The notes under the pieces were generated by a model that made no database searches, was not told the DNA's origin, and saw only the letters and a list, made by a program, of their open reading frames with translations. A stretch of DNA of 18,589 nucleotides, taken from contig CAZNWE010000075.1 in NCBI GenBank assembly GCA_964576715.1, positions 1 to 18,589 on the forward strand, read 5' to 3'. The position numbers and the translations under genes were made by a program. The DNA comes from SLRI01 sp964576715. GTDB taxonomy: Bacteria; Pseudomonadota; Alphaproteobacteria; Geminicoccales; Geminicoccaceae. Below are positions 1 to 7,431 of the stretch, piece after piece. Each line of letters starts with the position of its first letter. The stretch's first letter is position 1.

Positions 1-76
1 TGGTGCGCCCCCAGGGACTCGAACCCTGAACCCGCGGATTAAAAGTCCGCTGCTCTGCCAATTGAGCTAGAGGCGC
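1..76 (-). tRNA. tRNA-Lys (anticodon UUU)
   Basis: Read on the minus strand this is a complete 76-nt cloverleaf. The acceptor stem is GCGCCTC with GGGGCGC, the D stem GCTC/GAGC, the anticodon stem GCGGA/TCCGC around the loop CTTTTAA, and the T stem CAGGG/CCCTG around TTCGAGT. The discriminator is A and the 3' CCA is encoded at plus positions 1-3. The anticodon at loop positions 34-36 is TTT, hence lysine (AAA/AAG). It lies 53 bp downstream of tgt on the same strand. It is not itself a Tgt substrate, since Tgt modifies tRNAs with GUN anticodons. Confidence 0.97.
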
Positions 77-129
77 CCGGCGCTGGCTATCGACCATGCC
101 ACCGATGCCGTCAAGATGGGGGCCGGTTC

Positions 130-1296
130 TCAACCCCGCCAGGGCTCGATGTCGCCCCGGGCTTGAGCGGCGGCGAAGCCTTCGGCGAAGGCCGCGAACC
201 CCCCCGTCTCGATCGCCGCTCGCATGCCCCGCATCATCGCCTGATAGAACGACAGATTGTTCCAGGTGAGCAGGATGGCCGCCAGGATCTCGTCGGCCTT
301 GACCAGGTGGTGCAGGTAGGCCCTGGAATAGTCCCGCGTCGCCGGGCAGTCGCTCGTCTCGTCCAGTGGCCTGGGGTCGTCGGCGTGCCGCGCGTTCTTG
401 AGATTGACCGGCCCGAAGCGGGTGAAGGCCTGGCCGGTCCGCCCGGAGCGGGTCGGCAGCACGCAATCGAACATGTCGATGCCGCGGGCCACCGCCCCCA
501 CGATGTCCAAGGGCTTGCCGACCCCCATCAGGTAGCGCGGCCGGTCGCTGGGCAGGGCAGGGGTGGTGGCCTCGAGTGTTTCGAACATCACCGCCTGCGG
601 CTCGCCGACGGCGAGGCCGCCCACCGCATAGCCGTCGAAACCGATGGAGTTGAGGCCCGCGGCCGATTGCCGGCGCAGCGTCGCATCGGTGCCGCCCTGA
701 ACGATGCCGAACAGCCCGTGCCCGACGCGTGGCACGAACGCCGCCTTCGAGCGGTCGGCCCAGCGCAGGCTGAGCTGCATCGCCCGTTCGACCTCGCTCC
801 GCTCGGCCGGCAGCTTGAGGCACTCGTCGAGCTGCATGGTGATGTCGGCACCCAGGAGATGCTGGATCTCGATGCTGCGCTCCGGGCTCAAATCGTGCCG
901 GCTGCCGTCGAGGTGCGAGGCGAAGGTGACGCCCGCCTCGGTGAGCTGCCTGATCTTGGCCAATGACATGACCTGGAATCCGCCACTATCCGTGAGAATC
1001 GGCCCGGGCCAGCGCATGAAGCCGTGCAGCCCACCGAGCCTGGCGATCCGCTCGGCCCCGGGCCGCAGCATCAGATGGTAGGTGTTGCCGAGAATGATCT
1101 GGGCACCCGTCGCCCGGATCATCTCGACGGTCATCGCCTTGACCGTGGCGGCCGTGCCGACCGGCATGAAGGCCGGGGTCTCGACGCTGCCGTGCGCCGT
1201 GTTCAGCCGGCCACGTCGGGCCGCTCCATCCTCGCCGAGGAGGGCGAAGCCGAGGCTCAAGCGCCCGGCCCTGCCGAAGTGATCGTTACGCGCCAA
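130..1296 (-). CDS. tgt: tRNA-guanine(34) transglycosylase (Tgt), zinc-ligand-poor variant
   Basis: Bacterial Tgt exchanges guanine-34 of GUN-anticodon tRNAs for preQ1 on the way to queuosine. In this 388-residue frame I see DSGGFQ at 103-108 (general-base Asp103), LDEC at 156-159, GIVQGG at 197-202 (substrate loop), GVGKP at 258-262, and GIDMFDC with PTRSGR at 272-286, the nucleophile region. The C-terminal zinc site is degenerate. Aligning on the conserved SRAYLHHL (324-331), the usual CxCxxC reads S315-x-C317-x-x-T320, and the distal His (normally in TxHNL) is Asn346. Three of four ligands are therefore missing while the catalytic core looks intact. The start used is TTG at 1296; an in-frame TTG at 1260 would give a 376-residue protein beginning SLGFALL, closer to the usual 375 residues. 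The gene is divergent from the small membrane-protein gene across a 38-bp AT-richer spacer. Confidence 0.96.
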   Translation of the reverse strand: MARNDHFGRAGRLSLGFALLGEDGAARRGRLNTAHGSVETPAFMPVGTAATVKAMTVEMIRATGAQIILGNTYHLMLRPGAERIARLGGLHGFMRWPGPILTDSGGFQVMSLAKIRQLTEAGVTFASHLDGSRHDLSPERSIEIQHLLGADITMQLDECLKLPAERSEVERAMQLSLRWADRSKAAFVPRVGHGLFGIVQGGTDATLRRQSAAGLNSIGFDGYAVGGLAVGEPQAVMFETLEATTPALPSDRPRYLMGVGKPLDIVGAVARGIDMFDCVLPTRSGRTGQAFTRFGPVNLKNARHADDPRPLDETSDCPATRDYSRAYLHHLVKADEILAAILLTWNNLSFYQAMMRGMRAAIETGGFAAFAEGFAAAQARGDIEPWRG

Positions 1297-1334
1297 ACCT
1301 GCGTAAATAATTGTTGAACCAGCGGAGACATGAA

Positions 1335-1550
1335 ATGTTCTCGAGCGGCCTCGCCTTCGTGATCTTCAAGGCCATCATCGGCTTCGGCCTGCCGATCGCC
1401 TTCGGCCTGCATCAACTGCACCTGCTGAAGAAAGACAAGGAAAAGGGCAGCCCCGGCCCGGCTGGCGAGCCGCAGCCGCTGCCCGTGGCCGAGCCCGTTC
1501 CGGCGGTCGCCAACCAGGATGTGCCGGCCGACGAGCGGAAGGCGGCCTGA
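1335..1550 (+). CDS. small single-pass membrane protein (hypothetical)
   Basis: This 71-residue protein has a hydrophobic N-terminal helix (about residues 5-30, with AFVIFKAIIGFGLPIAFGL), then a basic KKDKEK stop-transfer-like patch (about 36-41), then a Pro/Ala/Glu-rich cytoplasmic-type tail. I chose ATG 1335 over the upstream in-frame TTG at 1311 because GGAG at 1324-1327 lies 7 nt before it, and because translation from 1311 would put a hydrophilic stretch before the membrane helix. It is divergent from tgt. Its stop is only 17 bp from the stop of the convergent FAD dehydrogenase gene, and no terminator hairpin is visible there. I do not recognise a family with an assigned function. The clear ribosome-binding site and a plausible membrane topology argue that it is real. 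Confidence 0.72.
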   Translation: MFSSGLAFVIFKAIIGFGLPIAFGLHQLHLLKKDKEKGSPGPAGEPQPLPVAEPVPAVANQDVPADERKAA

Positions 1551-1567
1551 CGCGCGCCGGCGGTGAC

Positions 1568-3007
1568 TTATGGCAGTTCGCCTGCGGGGCGGTCGGCAGC
1601 ACCGCTCCGCACCAGTACCTTGCCCGGGTTGAGAATGCCGCGGGGATCGAGCATCGCCTTCAACTGACGCATCAGGGCGATCTCGGCGCCGCTGCGGCAG
1701 TGGTCCAGGTAAGGTGCCTTGAGCGAGCCCAGGCCGTGCTCGGCGGTCACCGTGCCGCCATGGTCGCGGGTGATGGCGTAGACGAGGGCCTCGATCGCGT
1801 GTCCCGGATGCGGCTCGGTACCCGGGGTCGCGACCTGCAGATGAATGTTGCCATCGCCGAGATGGCCATAGAAGACGACCGTGCAGCCCGGCCAGCGCGC
1901 CTCGAGTGCTTGCCGCAGATCGCTGCTGCAGGCGCCGATCCGCGCGATCGGCAAACCGAGGTCGAACTCGGTGCGCTCGCCCAGGAGTGCGTTGAATTCC
2001 GCCACCGCGTCGCGCACCGCCCACAACGCCAGCGCCGCCGCGTGGCTTTGCGCGATTGCCGCGTCCTCGATCATCCGGCACTCGAGCGCGGCCTCCATGA
2101 ACCGCTCGAAGCGGTCCTGGTCCGCTGCCGGGTCCGCGCCCTGGATCTCGAGCAGGACATAGATGCCATGCCGCCCGGCCAGCGGTGCTCTGACCCCCGG
2201 GGCCCCTTGCCGCTCCTGTGTCCCGACGATCAGGTCGTAGTAGCTTGGCCACATGATCTCGAAGCTGGAGAGGAGGCCGGCAAGCTCGCCCCGGGCGCGC
2301 TCGAGCAGGGCCAGGGCGGCGGCAAAGTCGGCGAGCCCGCAATAGGCCGTGGCCGAGGAGACGGGCAACGGCTCTAGCTTGAGCACCGCCCGGGTGATCA
2401 CGCCGAGCTGTCCCTCGCTGCCGATGAACAGCTGCTTGAGGTCGAACCCGGCATTGTTCTTGAGCATGGTGTTGAGCATCTCCAGCACGGTGCCGTCGGC
2501 CAGCACCACCTCGAGGCCGAGCACCATCGCCCTGGTCATGCCGTAGCGGATCACCCGGTTGCCGCCGGCATTGGTCGCGATGTTGCCGCCGATCGCACAA
2601 CTGCCGCGGGCCCCCAGATCGAGAGCGCAGAGGAAGCCGGCGTCCCGGGCGGCGTTCTGGACGACCTCGAGCGGCGTGCCGGCCTTGACCGTCATGGTGG
2701 CCGCGGCCGGATCGGTGCCCTCGACGCCGACCAGCCGGTCGAGCGCCAGGGCGACGTCGCCGGGACCGGGCACGGCACCGCCGGAGACCCCGGTGCGGCC
2801 ACCCTGGGTCACCACCCCCTGACCGTGCGCGTTGCAGATCGCCAGCGCCCGGGCCACCTCCGCCGTCGTCCGCGGGCGGATCACCGCCAGCGGCAGCCGC
2901 GGCGGGGCCACGCTCCAGTCGCTGGCGTGGCGCTCGAGCTGCTCCGGTGCCGAACTCACGACGGCCTCGCCAAGGGCCGCCACCAGCGCCTCGACCGCGA
3001 TGCTCAT
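1568..3007 (-). CDS. FAD-binding oxidoreductase, GlcD / D-2-hydroxyacid dehydrogenase type
   Basis: This 479-residue protein of the VAO/PCMH flavoprotein family oxidises a 2-hydroxyacid (D-lactate, glycolate or D-2-hydroxyglutarate type) to the 2-oxoacid with FAD. FAD-domain signatures are VIRPRTTAEVA (42-52), TQGGRTGVSGGAVP (67-80), CAIGGNIATNAGGN (137-150) and FIGSEGQLGVIT (194-205). The C-terminal oxidase domain has the metal/substrate motif GHLGDGNIH (381-389), EHGLG (423-427) and the closing LDPRGILNPGKV (453-464). Length and motif order are those of the D-2-hydroxyglutarate/D-lactate dehydrogenase group, but the sequence does not fix the substrate. Its ATG overlaps the stop of ppsR in an ATGA (3004-3007), so the two are probably translationally coupled. 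It is the last gene of the three-gene operon. Confidence 0.93.
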   Translation of the reverse strand: MSIAVEALVAALGEAVVSSAPEQLERHASDWSVAPPRLPLAVIRPRTTAEVARALAICNAHGQGVVTQGGRTGVSGGAVPGPGDVALALDRLVGVEGTDPAAATMTVKAGTPLEVVQNAARDAGFLCALDLGARGSCAIGGNIATNAGGNRVIRYGMTRAMVLGLEVVLADGTVLEMLNTMLKNNAGFDLKQLFIGSEGQLGVITRAVLKLEPLPVSSATAYCGLADFAAALALLERARGELAGLLSSFEIMWPSYYDLIVGTQERQGAPGVRAPLAGRHGIYVLLEIQGADPAADQDRFERFMEAALECRMIEDAAIAQSHAAALALWAVRDAVAEFNALLGERTEFDLGLPIARIGACSSDLRQALEARWPGCTVVFYGHLGDGNIHLQVATPGTEPHPGHAIEALVYAITRDHGGTVTAEHGLGSLKAPYLDHCRSGAEIALMRQLKAMLDPRGILNPGKVLVRSGAADRPAGELP

Positions 3008-3837
3008 GTCGCGGCCTTGGCGGCTTCGCGATGGCGCTGCAGGAGGTCCATGATCAGCGTCGCGATCTGATCGATCGAGCGGGCGGTGACGTCGATCACC
3101 GGCCAGCCCTGGCGGACGATCAGGCGGCGGATCTCCCGCACCTCTTCGGCTACCGCATCGAGGTCGGCATAGGGTGTGCCGCCCTTCGCCACCGGCACGT
3201 CGAAGCGCTTCTGCCGGATCTCGGCGAGCTGCCGGGGGGCCAGGGTCAGCCCCACCTTCAACGGCTTCTTGGCGTTGATGACCGCGTCCGGCAGCGGCAT
3301 GCCGGCGACCAGCGAGACATTGGCGGCCTTGATGCCGCGATGGGCGAGATACATGCAGGTCGGGGTCTTGGTGACCCGGGAAGCACCGAGCAGCACGACG
3401 TCCGCCTGCTCGAGGTCCTGCTGACCGATGCCGTCGTCATGGTTGAGGGTGTAGCGCATCGCCTCGAGGCGGCGCCGGAAGGCCTGGTCCATGACCACCC
3501 GGGGGCTGGCGTTGTCCCGCAAGGCGACGCCGAAATGCCCGAGAATGGCACTGAGGAACGGCTCGTAGAGGAACAGACAGGGCGCGCCGAGGCGGCGGCA
3601 TCCCGCCTCCAGCAGCCGGCGGTGCTCGGGGTCGATCAGCGAATGCAGCACGAGGCCGCCCGTTTCACCGACGCCGGCGAGCACCGCTTCCACGTCCTCG
3701 GGCTGGCGTACCATCTGCCAGAAATGACGCACGGGACTGACGTCGGCGAGCTGGGCGACCAGCGCCCTCGCCATCGCCTCGACGACCTCGCCGGAGGCCG
3801 GCGAGACGAGATGGAGGATGACTGTGGTGCCCATCAT
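3004..3837 (-). CDS. ppsR: PPDK / PEP synthase regulatory kinase-pyrophosphorylase (DUF299)
   Basis: Members of this family inactivate pyruvate phosphate dikinase or PEP synthase by ADP-dependent phosphorylation of a threonine and reactivate it by phosphate-dependent, pyrophosphate-forming dephosphorylation. In this 277-residue copy the P-loop-like motif GASRVTKTP is at 151-159. The family motif NHDDG is at 132-136, NAKKPLKVGL at 188-197 and RSIDQIA at 253-259. Length is typical (about 270-280). The gene has two consecutive ATGs (3837 and 3834); the first is used. It begins 6 bp after the SDR stop and overlaps the FAD dehydrogenase start by 4 bp, so it sits in the middle of an operon. The target enzyme (ppdK or ppsA) is not in this window. 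Sitting between two dehydrogenase genes is, to my knowledge, not its usual neighbourhood. Confidence 0.93.
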   Translation of the reverse strand: MMGTTVILHLVSPASGEVVEAMARALVAQLADVSPVRHFWQMVRQPEDVEAVLAGVGETGGLVLHSLIDPEHRRLLEAGCRRLGAPCLFLYEPFLSAILGHFGVALRDNASPRVVMDQAFRRRLEAMRYTLNHDDGIGQQDLEQADVVLLGASRVTKTPTCMYLAHRGIKAANVSLVAGMPLPDAVINAKKPLKVGLTLAPRQLAEIRQKRFDVPVAKGGTPYADLDAVAEEVREIRRLIVRQGWPVIDVTARSIDQIATLIMDLLQRHREAAKAAT

Positions 3838-3843
3838 CGTCTC

Positions 3844-4599
3844 TTACTTGTGGTAGCCGCCGTCGAGCCGCAGCACGGTGCCGTTGATCATCGTGTTCTT
3901 GATGACGTGGCCGACCAGCATCGCGAATTCCGCCGGATCACCGAAGCGCTGCGGGAACGGCACCGAGTGGACGATGCGCGGGTCCAGGTCCTGCTCCATC
4001 TTGAACAGGGTGGCGGTGCTGAACAGCCCGGGGGCGATGCCGACGACGCGGATGCCGAGCGAGCCCAGCTCGCGCGCCGCCGGCAGGATCATGCTGACGA
4101 GCCCGCCCTTCGACGCCGCGTAGGCGGCCTCGCCGCTCTGCCCCTCGTAGGCCGACACCGAGGCGGTGGAGATGATCACCCCGCGCTCCCCGTCCCGCCC
4201 TGGCGCGAGGCCGGTCAGGTCGGCGGCGACCAGGCGCATCATGTTGAAGGCGCTGATCAGGTTGACCTCGACCAGATAGCGGAACGCCTCGAGCGGCATC
4301 GGCCGGCCGTCCTTGTCGACGATTCGTTGCGGTTTGGCGAGGCCGACGCAGTTGACCAGGATGCGCGCCGGCCCGTGCGCCTCGCGGGCCCGGGCGATGG
4401 CCGCCGCCGCGGCCTGGTCGTCGGCGACGTCGCAGGGGATCGCCAGGGCGCCGATCTCCGCCGCCAGCGCTTCCACCCCCGGCCGGTCGATGTCGATCAT
4501 GGTCACCCTGGCACCGGCCTCGGCCAGGCTGCGCGCCGTCTCGGCGCCCAGCCCGGAAGCCGCACCGGTCACCACGGCAGCGCAATCCCACACGTCCAT
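3844..4599 (-). CDS. short-chain dehydrogenase/reductase, 3-hydroxyacyl-CoA dehydrogenase (HSD10-like) type
   Basis: This is a classical SDR of 251 residues with the Rossmann motif TGAASGLG (11-18). Asp36 at the end of beta-2 favours NAD(H). It also has NCVG (83-86, the usual NNAG position), catalytic Ser147 in STASVS, YAASKGG (160-166) with Tyr160 and Lys164, and an IAPGLF substrate-loop motif (188-193). The C-terminal FPQRFGDPAEFAMLV plus NGTVLRLDGG pattern resembles the type-10 17-beta-HSD / short-chain 3-hydroxyacyl-CoA dehydrogenase group; the exact substrate is an inference. The open frame extends upstream to 4824, but ATG 4599 is chosen because AAGGAG (4605-4610) precedes it by 5 nt and homology begins there. 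It is first gene of the SDR-ppsR-FAD dehydrogenase operon, divergent from the MFS gene. Confidence 0.92.
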   Translation of the reverse strand: MDVWDCAAVVTGAASGLGAETARSLAEAGARVTMIDIDRPGVEALAAEIGALAIPCDVADDQAAAAAIARAREAHGPARILVNCVGLAKPQRIVDKDGRPMPLEAFRYLVEVNLISAFNMMRLVAADLTGLAPGRDGERGVIISTASVSAYEGQSGEAAYAASKGGLVSMILPAARELGSLGIRVVGIAPGLFSTATLFKMEQDLDPRIVHSVPFPQRFGDPAEFAMLVGHVIKNTMINGTVLRLDGGYHK

Positions 4600-4787
4600 G
4601 GCCGCTCCTTCAGCTCGGGAAACCCCGTCTCCCGCATTGTCCCGCGCCGCACGTCTACTGTCGCCACCAACGGCAAGTGAGCTTAGGACAGGGGCCAGGG
4701 CCGGGCAAGAAAGCTGCCCAACTGGTTGGCCCAGGCGGCTGGCGTGCCCGGGTGCACCGCTTGCCGCAGCAGGCGCGGGCCCGACGA

Positions 4788-4815
4788 TTGACCCGACCAT
4801 CACGCCGCCTATGCT
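4788..4815 (+). promoter_or_regulatory. putative sigma70-type promoter for the MFS gene
   Basis: TTGACC (4788-4793) matches the -35 consensus at five of six positions. It is followed after 16 bp by TATGCT (4810-4815), a four-of-six -10 box. Transcription would start near 4821, giving a leader of about 20 nt with AGGA (4833-4836) before the MFS start. It lies in the 239-bp spacer (4600-4838) between divergent genes. I see no equally good promoter on the opposite strand for the SDR operon and no clear operator palindrome in this spacer. Confidence 0.5.
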
Positions 4816-4838
4816 GAAGCGCATTCTCCCATAGGACC

Positions 4839-6068
4839 ATGATGCAAAGCTTCATTCAGCTCCTGCGGCAGCAGGCGCCGCTGCTCGGCTTCGGTGCGCT
4901 TTTCTGCTTCACCTCCAGCTTCGGCCAGACCTTCTTCATCGCCGTCTTCGGCGGGGTAATCCGCGACGCGTTCGCGATCGGCCACGGTGCTTTCGGTGCG
5001 GCCTATTCGGCGGCGACGCTGGCCAGTGCGCTCACCCTGATCTGGCTCGGCAAGCTGGTCGACAGCGTGTCGCCGCAGCGGCTGGCGATCCTCACCGTCA
5101 CCAGCCTCGCCCTGGCCTCGCTCGCCATGAGCTTGACCGCCGGCCTGGTCAGCCTCGCCGTCGCCTTCTACCTGCTCCGCCTGTTCGGCCAGGGCATGTC
5201 GACGCACATCCCCATCAGCGTGCTGGCCAAGCGGTTCTCGGCGGCGCGCGGCCGGGCGATCAGCCTCGCCACCATGGGGGTGGCGGTGAGCGAGATGGTG
5301 ATGCCGCTGGTCGCGGTCACGGCGCTGGAGTTCGGCTGGCGCTGGGGCTGGCGCGGCTTCGCCGGGCTCCTGGTCGTCGTCATCCTGCCGGCCCTGTTGT
5401 GGCTGCTGCGCCAGGCCGACCGCCGCCCGGTCACCGACGAGCCGGCGATCGGCTACACGGCGCCGCCGGTGGCCAGCCGCCGGCAGAGCGAGGTGCTGCG
5501 CGACTGGCGGTTCTGGCTCCTGGTGCCGGGCCTGCTCGCCGCCTCGATGATCGTCACCGGCATCTTCTTCCACCATGTCCACATCGTCGCCGCCAAGGGC
5601 TGGTCGCTCGGCCTGTTCGCCGCCACCTTCACCATCTATGCCGCAGGCTCGGTGGTCAGCTCGCTCACCAGCGGCTGGCTGGTCGACAAGTTCGGGGCCC
5701 GGCGCCCCCTGATCTTCTTCCCGCTGGTCCTCGCCTGGGGTTGCCTGATGCTGGCCGTGAGCGACAGCTTTCTCGTCGGCATCGCCATGATGATCCTCTT
5801 CGGCGTCGTCTCCGGCGGCCAATCCACCACCGTCAACGCCCTTTGGCCCGAGCTCTACGGCACCGCGCACATCGGTGCGATCCGCTCGCTGGCCATGGCA
5901 CTGATGGTCTTCGGCTCGGCCGTCTCGCCGATCATCTTCGGTGCCGTCTTCGATCTCGGGGTCAGCGTGGAGGCGGTGGCCGTCGCCTCGGCGATCTACG
6001 CCGCCTTCGCCGGCATGCTCTTCATCCCGGCACTCAGGCAGCCCAAGGCTCAGCCGGAAGCGGCTTGA
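4839..6068 (+). CDS. MFS transporter, monocarboxylate/oxalate-formate-antiporter-like
   Basis: This 409-residue inner-membrane carrier has about 12 hydrophobic segments in two halves separated by a hydrophilic loop (about residues 190-222, with RRPVTDEP and SRRQSEVLRDWRF). The DWRFW start of the second half, the cytoplasmic GxxxDxxxxR-type loops (LGKLVDSVSPQR, SGWLVDKFGARR) and the overall length fit the MCT/OFA-like branch of the major facilitator superfamily, which often carries monocarboxylates. The substrate is not determinable from sequence. Two ATGs are adjacent (4839 and 4842); AGGA at 4833-4836 suits the second better. It is divergent from the SDR operon, and its 3' end overlaps the 3' end of suhB by 19 bp (6050-6068). 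Confidence 0.9.
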   Translation: MMQSFIQLLRQQAPLLGFGALFCFTSSFGQTFFIAVFGGVIRDAFAIGHGAFGAAYSAATLASALTLIWLGKLVDSVSPQRLAILTVTSLALASLAMSLTAGLVSLAVAFYLLRLFGQGMSTHIPISVLAKRFSAARGRAISLATMGVAVSEMVMPLVAVTALEFGWRWGWRGFAGLLVVVILPALLWLLRQADRRPVTDEPAIGYTAPPVASRRQSEVLRDWRFWLLVPGLLAASMIVTGIFFHHVHIVAAKGWSLGLFAATFTIYAAGSVVSSLTSGWLVDKFGARRPLIFFPLVLAWGCLMLAVSDSFLVGIAMMILFGVVSGGQSTTVNALWPELYGTAHIGAIRSLAMALMVFGSAVSPIIFGAVFDLGVSVEAVAVASAIYAAFAGMLFIPALRQPKAQPEAA

Positions 6069-6850
6069 AGCACGCTCAGGAGCTTGTCGTAGAGGGCACT
6101 GTTGGCGGCGACGATGGTGCCTTCGCTCAGCAGGTCCGCGTCGCCCTCGAGCTTGCCGATGCGGCCGCCGGCCTCGCGGAGGATGAGGATGCCGGCGGCG
6201 ATATCCCAGGGTTTGAGGCCGTATTCCCAGAACCCGTCCTGCCGCCCGGCGGCGATCCAGGCGAGGTCGAGGGACGCGGTGCCGAGCCGGCGGAGGCCCG
6301 CCACCTGATCGGCCACGGCGTTCATCTGTGCCGTGAAGCCCATCTCGCGGCCCTTCCAGTCCTGGATCGGCAGGCCGCAGCCGATCAGCGCCTCGGGCAG
6401 GGCGGTGCGGGCGGAGACCCTAAGGCGCCGGTCGTTGACGTAGGCGCCGCTGCCCTTGTCGGCCCAGAACAGCTCGTTGCGGATCGGATCGAAGACGACG
6501 CCCGCGGTGATCTCGCCGAACTGCTCGAGCCCGACCGAGATCGCCCAGTGCGGCAGGCCGTGGAGGAAGTTGGTGGTGCCGTCCAGGGGATCGACGAGCC
6601 AGCGGTTCTGCGGCTGCGAGCCGACCTCCTCGCCGGCTTCCTCCATCAACAAACCGAACTCGGGCCGCGCACGGCGGAGCTCGTCCTTGAGAATCTTCTC
6701 GGCCCGCCGGTCGGCATTGGAGACGAAGTCGCCCGGCCCCTTGCGGCTCACCTGCAGCTGCTCGACCTCGCCGAAGTCGCGCACCAGCCCTCGCGCCGCC
6801 TTCATCACGGCGCGGACCATCATCTCCACATTGGCGGACCGTCTGGCCAT
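6050..6850 (-). CDS. suhB: inositol monophosphatase family protein (SuhB-like)
   Basis: This 266-residue Mg-dependent, Li-sensitive phosphatase hydrolyses inositol-1-phosphate and related sugar phosphates; the E. coli homologue also acts in rRNA antitermination. Metal and substrate motifs are complete: DFVSNADRRAE (41-51), Glu70/Glu71 in MEEAG, WLVDPLDGTTNF (84-95) with the two metal aspartates 87 and 90, and KPWDIAAG (213-220) with Asp216. It is the last gene of the pgk-fba-efp cluster, 11 bp downstream of efp. It ends inside the 3' end of the convergent MFS gene, so no room remains for a dedicated terminator between them. Confidence 0.95.
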   Translation of the reverse strand: MARRSANVEMMVRAVMKAARGLVRDFGEVEQLQVSRKGPGDFVSNADRRAEKILKDELRRARPEFGLLMEEAGEEVGSQPQNRWLVDPLDGTTNFLHGLPHWAISVGLEQFGEITAGVVFDPIRNELFWADKGSGAYVNDRRLRVSARTALPEALIGCGLPIQDWKGREMGFTAQMNAVADQVAGLRRLGTASLDLAWIAAGRQDGFWEYGLKPWDIAAGILILREAGGRIGKLEGDADLLSEGTIVAANSALYDKLLSVLQAASG

Positions 6851-6861
6851 CGGGCTGCTGG

Positions 6862-7428
6862 TCAGTCCTTGGCGCGCTCGACATAGGAGCTGTCGGTCGT
6901 GTTGATCACCACCCGCGTGCCCATCTCGATATGCGGCGGCACCATTACCCGGACCCCGTTGTCGAGCACCGCGGGCTTGTAGGAGGCGGCCGCCGTCTGC
7001 CCCTTGACGACCGGATCGGCCTGGACGACCTCGCAGACCACGGTCTCGGGCAGGCTCAACGACAGCGGCCGGCCCTCATGGCTCTGCACGGTGACGATCA
7101 TCCCCTCTTTCAGGAACACCACGGCGTCACCGACGAGGTCCTTGGGCAGGGCGACCTGCTCGAAGCTCTCCTGGTCCATGAAGTTGAGCTGCTCGCCATC
7201 GTCGTAGAGGAACTGGTAGTCGTTCTCGTCCAGCCGTACCCGCTCGATCGTATCGGCGGTCCTGAGCCGTTCGTTCAGCTTGGTCGGATGATCGACGCCC
7301 TTGAGCTCGACCTGGAGGTAGGCGGGACCCTTGCCCGGCTTGACGTGTTCGGTCTTGACCGCCCGCCAGAGCTTGCCCTGATGCTCGAGCACGAAGCCCG
7401 GCCGCACATCGTTGACACTGATCTTCAT
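6862..7428 (-). CDS. efp: elongation factor P
   Basis: EF-P binds between the ribosomal P and E sites and rescues ribosomes stalled at polyproline. The 188-residue length and three-domain layout are standard: a KOW-like N domain (about 1-64), a middle OB domain (about 66-128) and a C-terminal OB domain (about 132-186) with VPPHIEMGTRVVI. The modification loop reads KPGKGPA (30-36), with Lys33 at the tip where the lysyl-type (EpmA) group is added; it is not the Arg variant used by EarP. ATG 7428 lies 3 bp after the thiE-like stop, with AGAGG just upstream inside that gene. Proline-rich proteins are encoded nearby: Mic60 here has a run of seven prolines, a plausible EF-P client. Confidence 0.98.
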   Translation of the reverse strand: MKISVNDVRPGFVLEHQGKLWRAVKTEHVKPGKGPAYLQVELKGVDHPTKLNERLRTADTIERVRLDENDYQFLYDDGEQLNFMDQESFEQVALPKDLVGDAVVFLKEGMIVTVQSHEGRPLSLSLPETVVCEVVQADPVVKGQTAAASYKPAVLDNGVRVMVPPHIEMGTRVVINTTDSSYVERAKD

Positions 7429-7431
7429 CCG

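Noticed and set aside
1..1296. Functional link between tRNA-Lys and tgt
   Set aside because: Tgt acts on GUN-anticodon tRNAs (Asp, Asn, His, Tyr), so adjacency to tRNA-Lys(UUU) is not meaningful by itself.
2947..4680. 577-codon open frame on the plus strand
   Set aside because: Lies antisense to ppsR and the SDR gene. Its translation is Arg/His/Asp-rich, with no domain or start signal; it is a typical high-GC shadow frame.
4809..5870. 353-codon minus-strand open frame opposite the MFS gene
   Set aside because: Antisense to a clear 12-helix transporter. The product is charge-rich repetitive sequence without a recognisable domain.
5399..6886. 495-codon plus-strand frame running across MFS and suhB
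   Set aside because: Out of frame with MFS and antisense to suhB and the efp end; no motif or ribosome-binding site.
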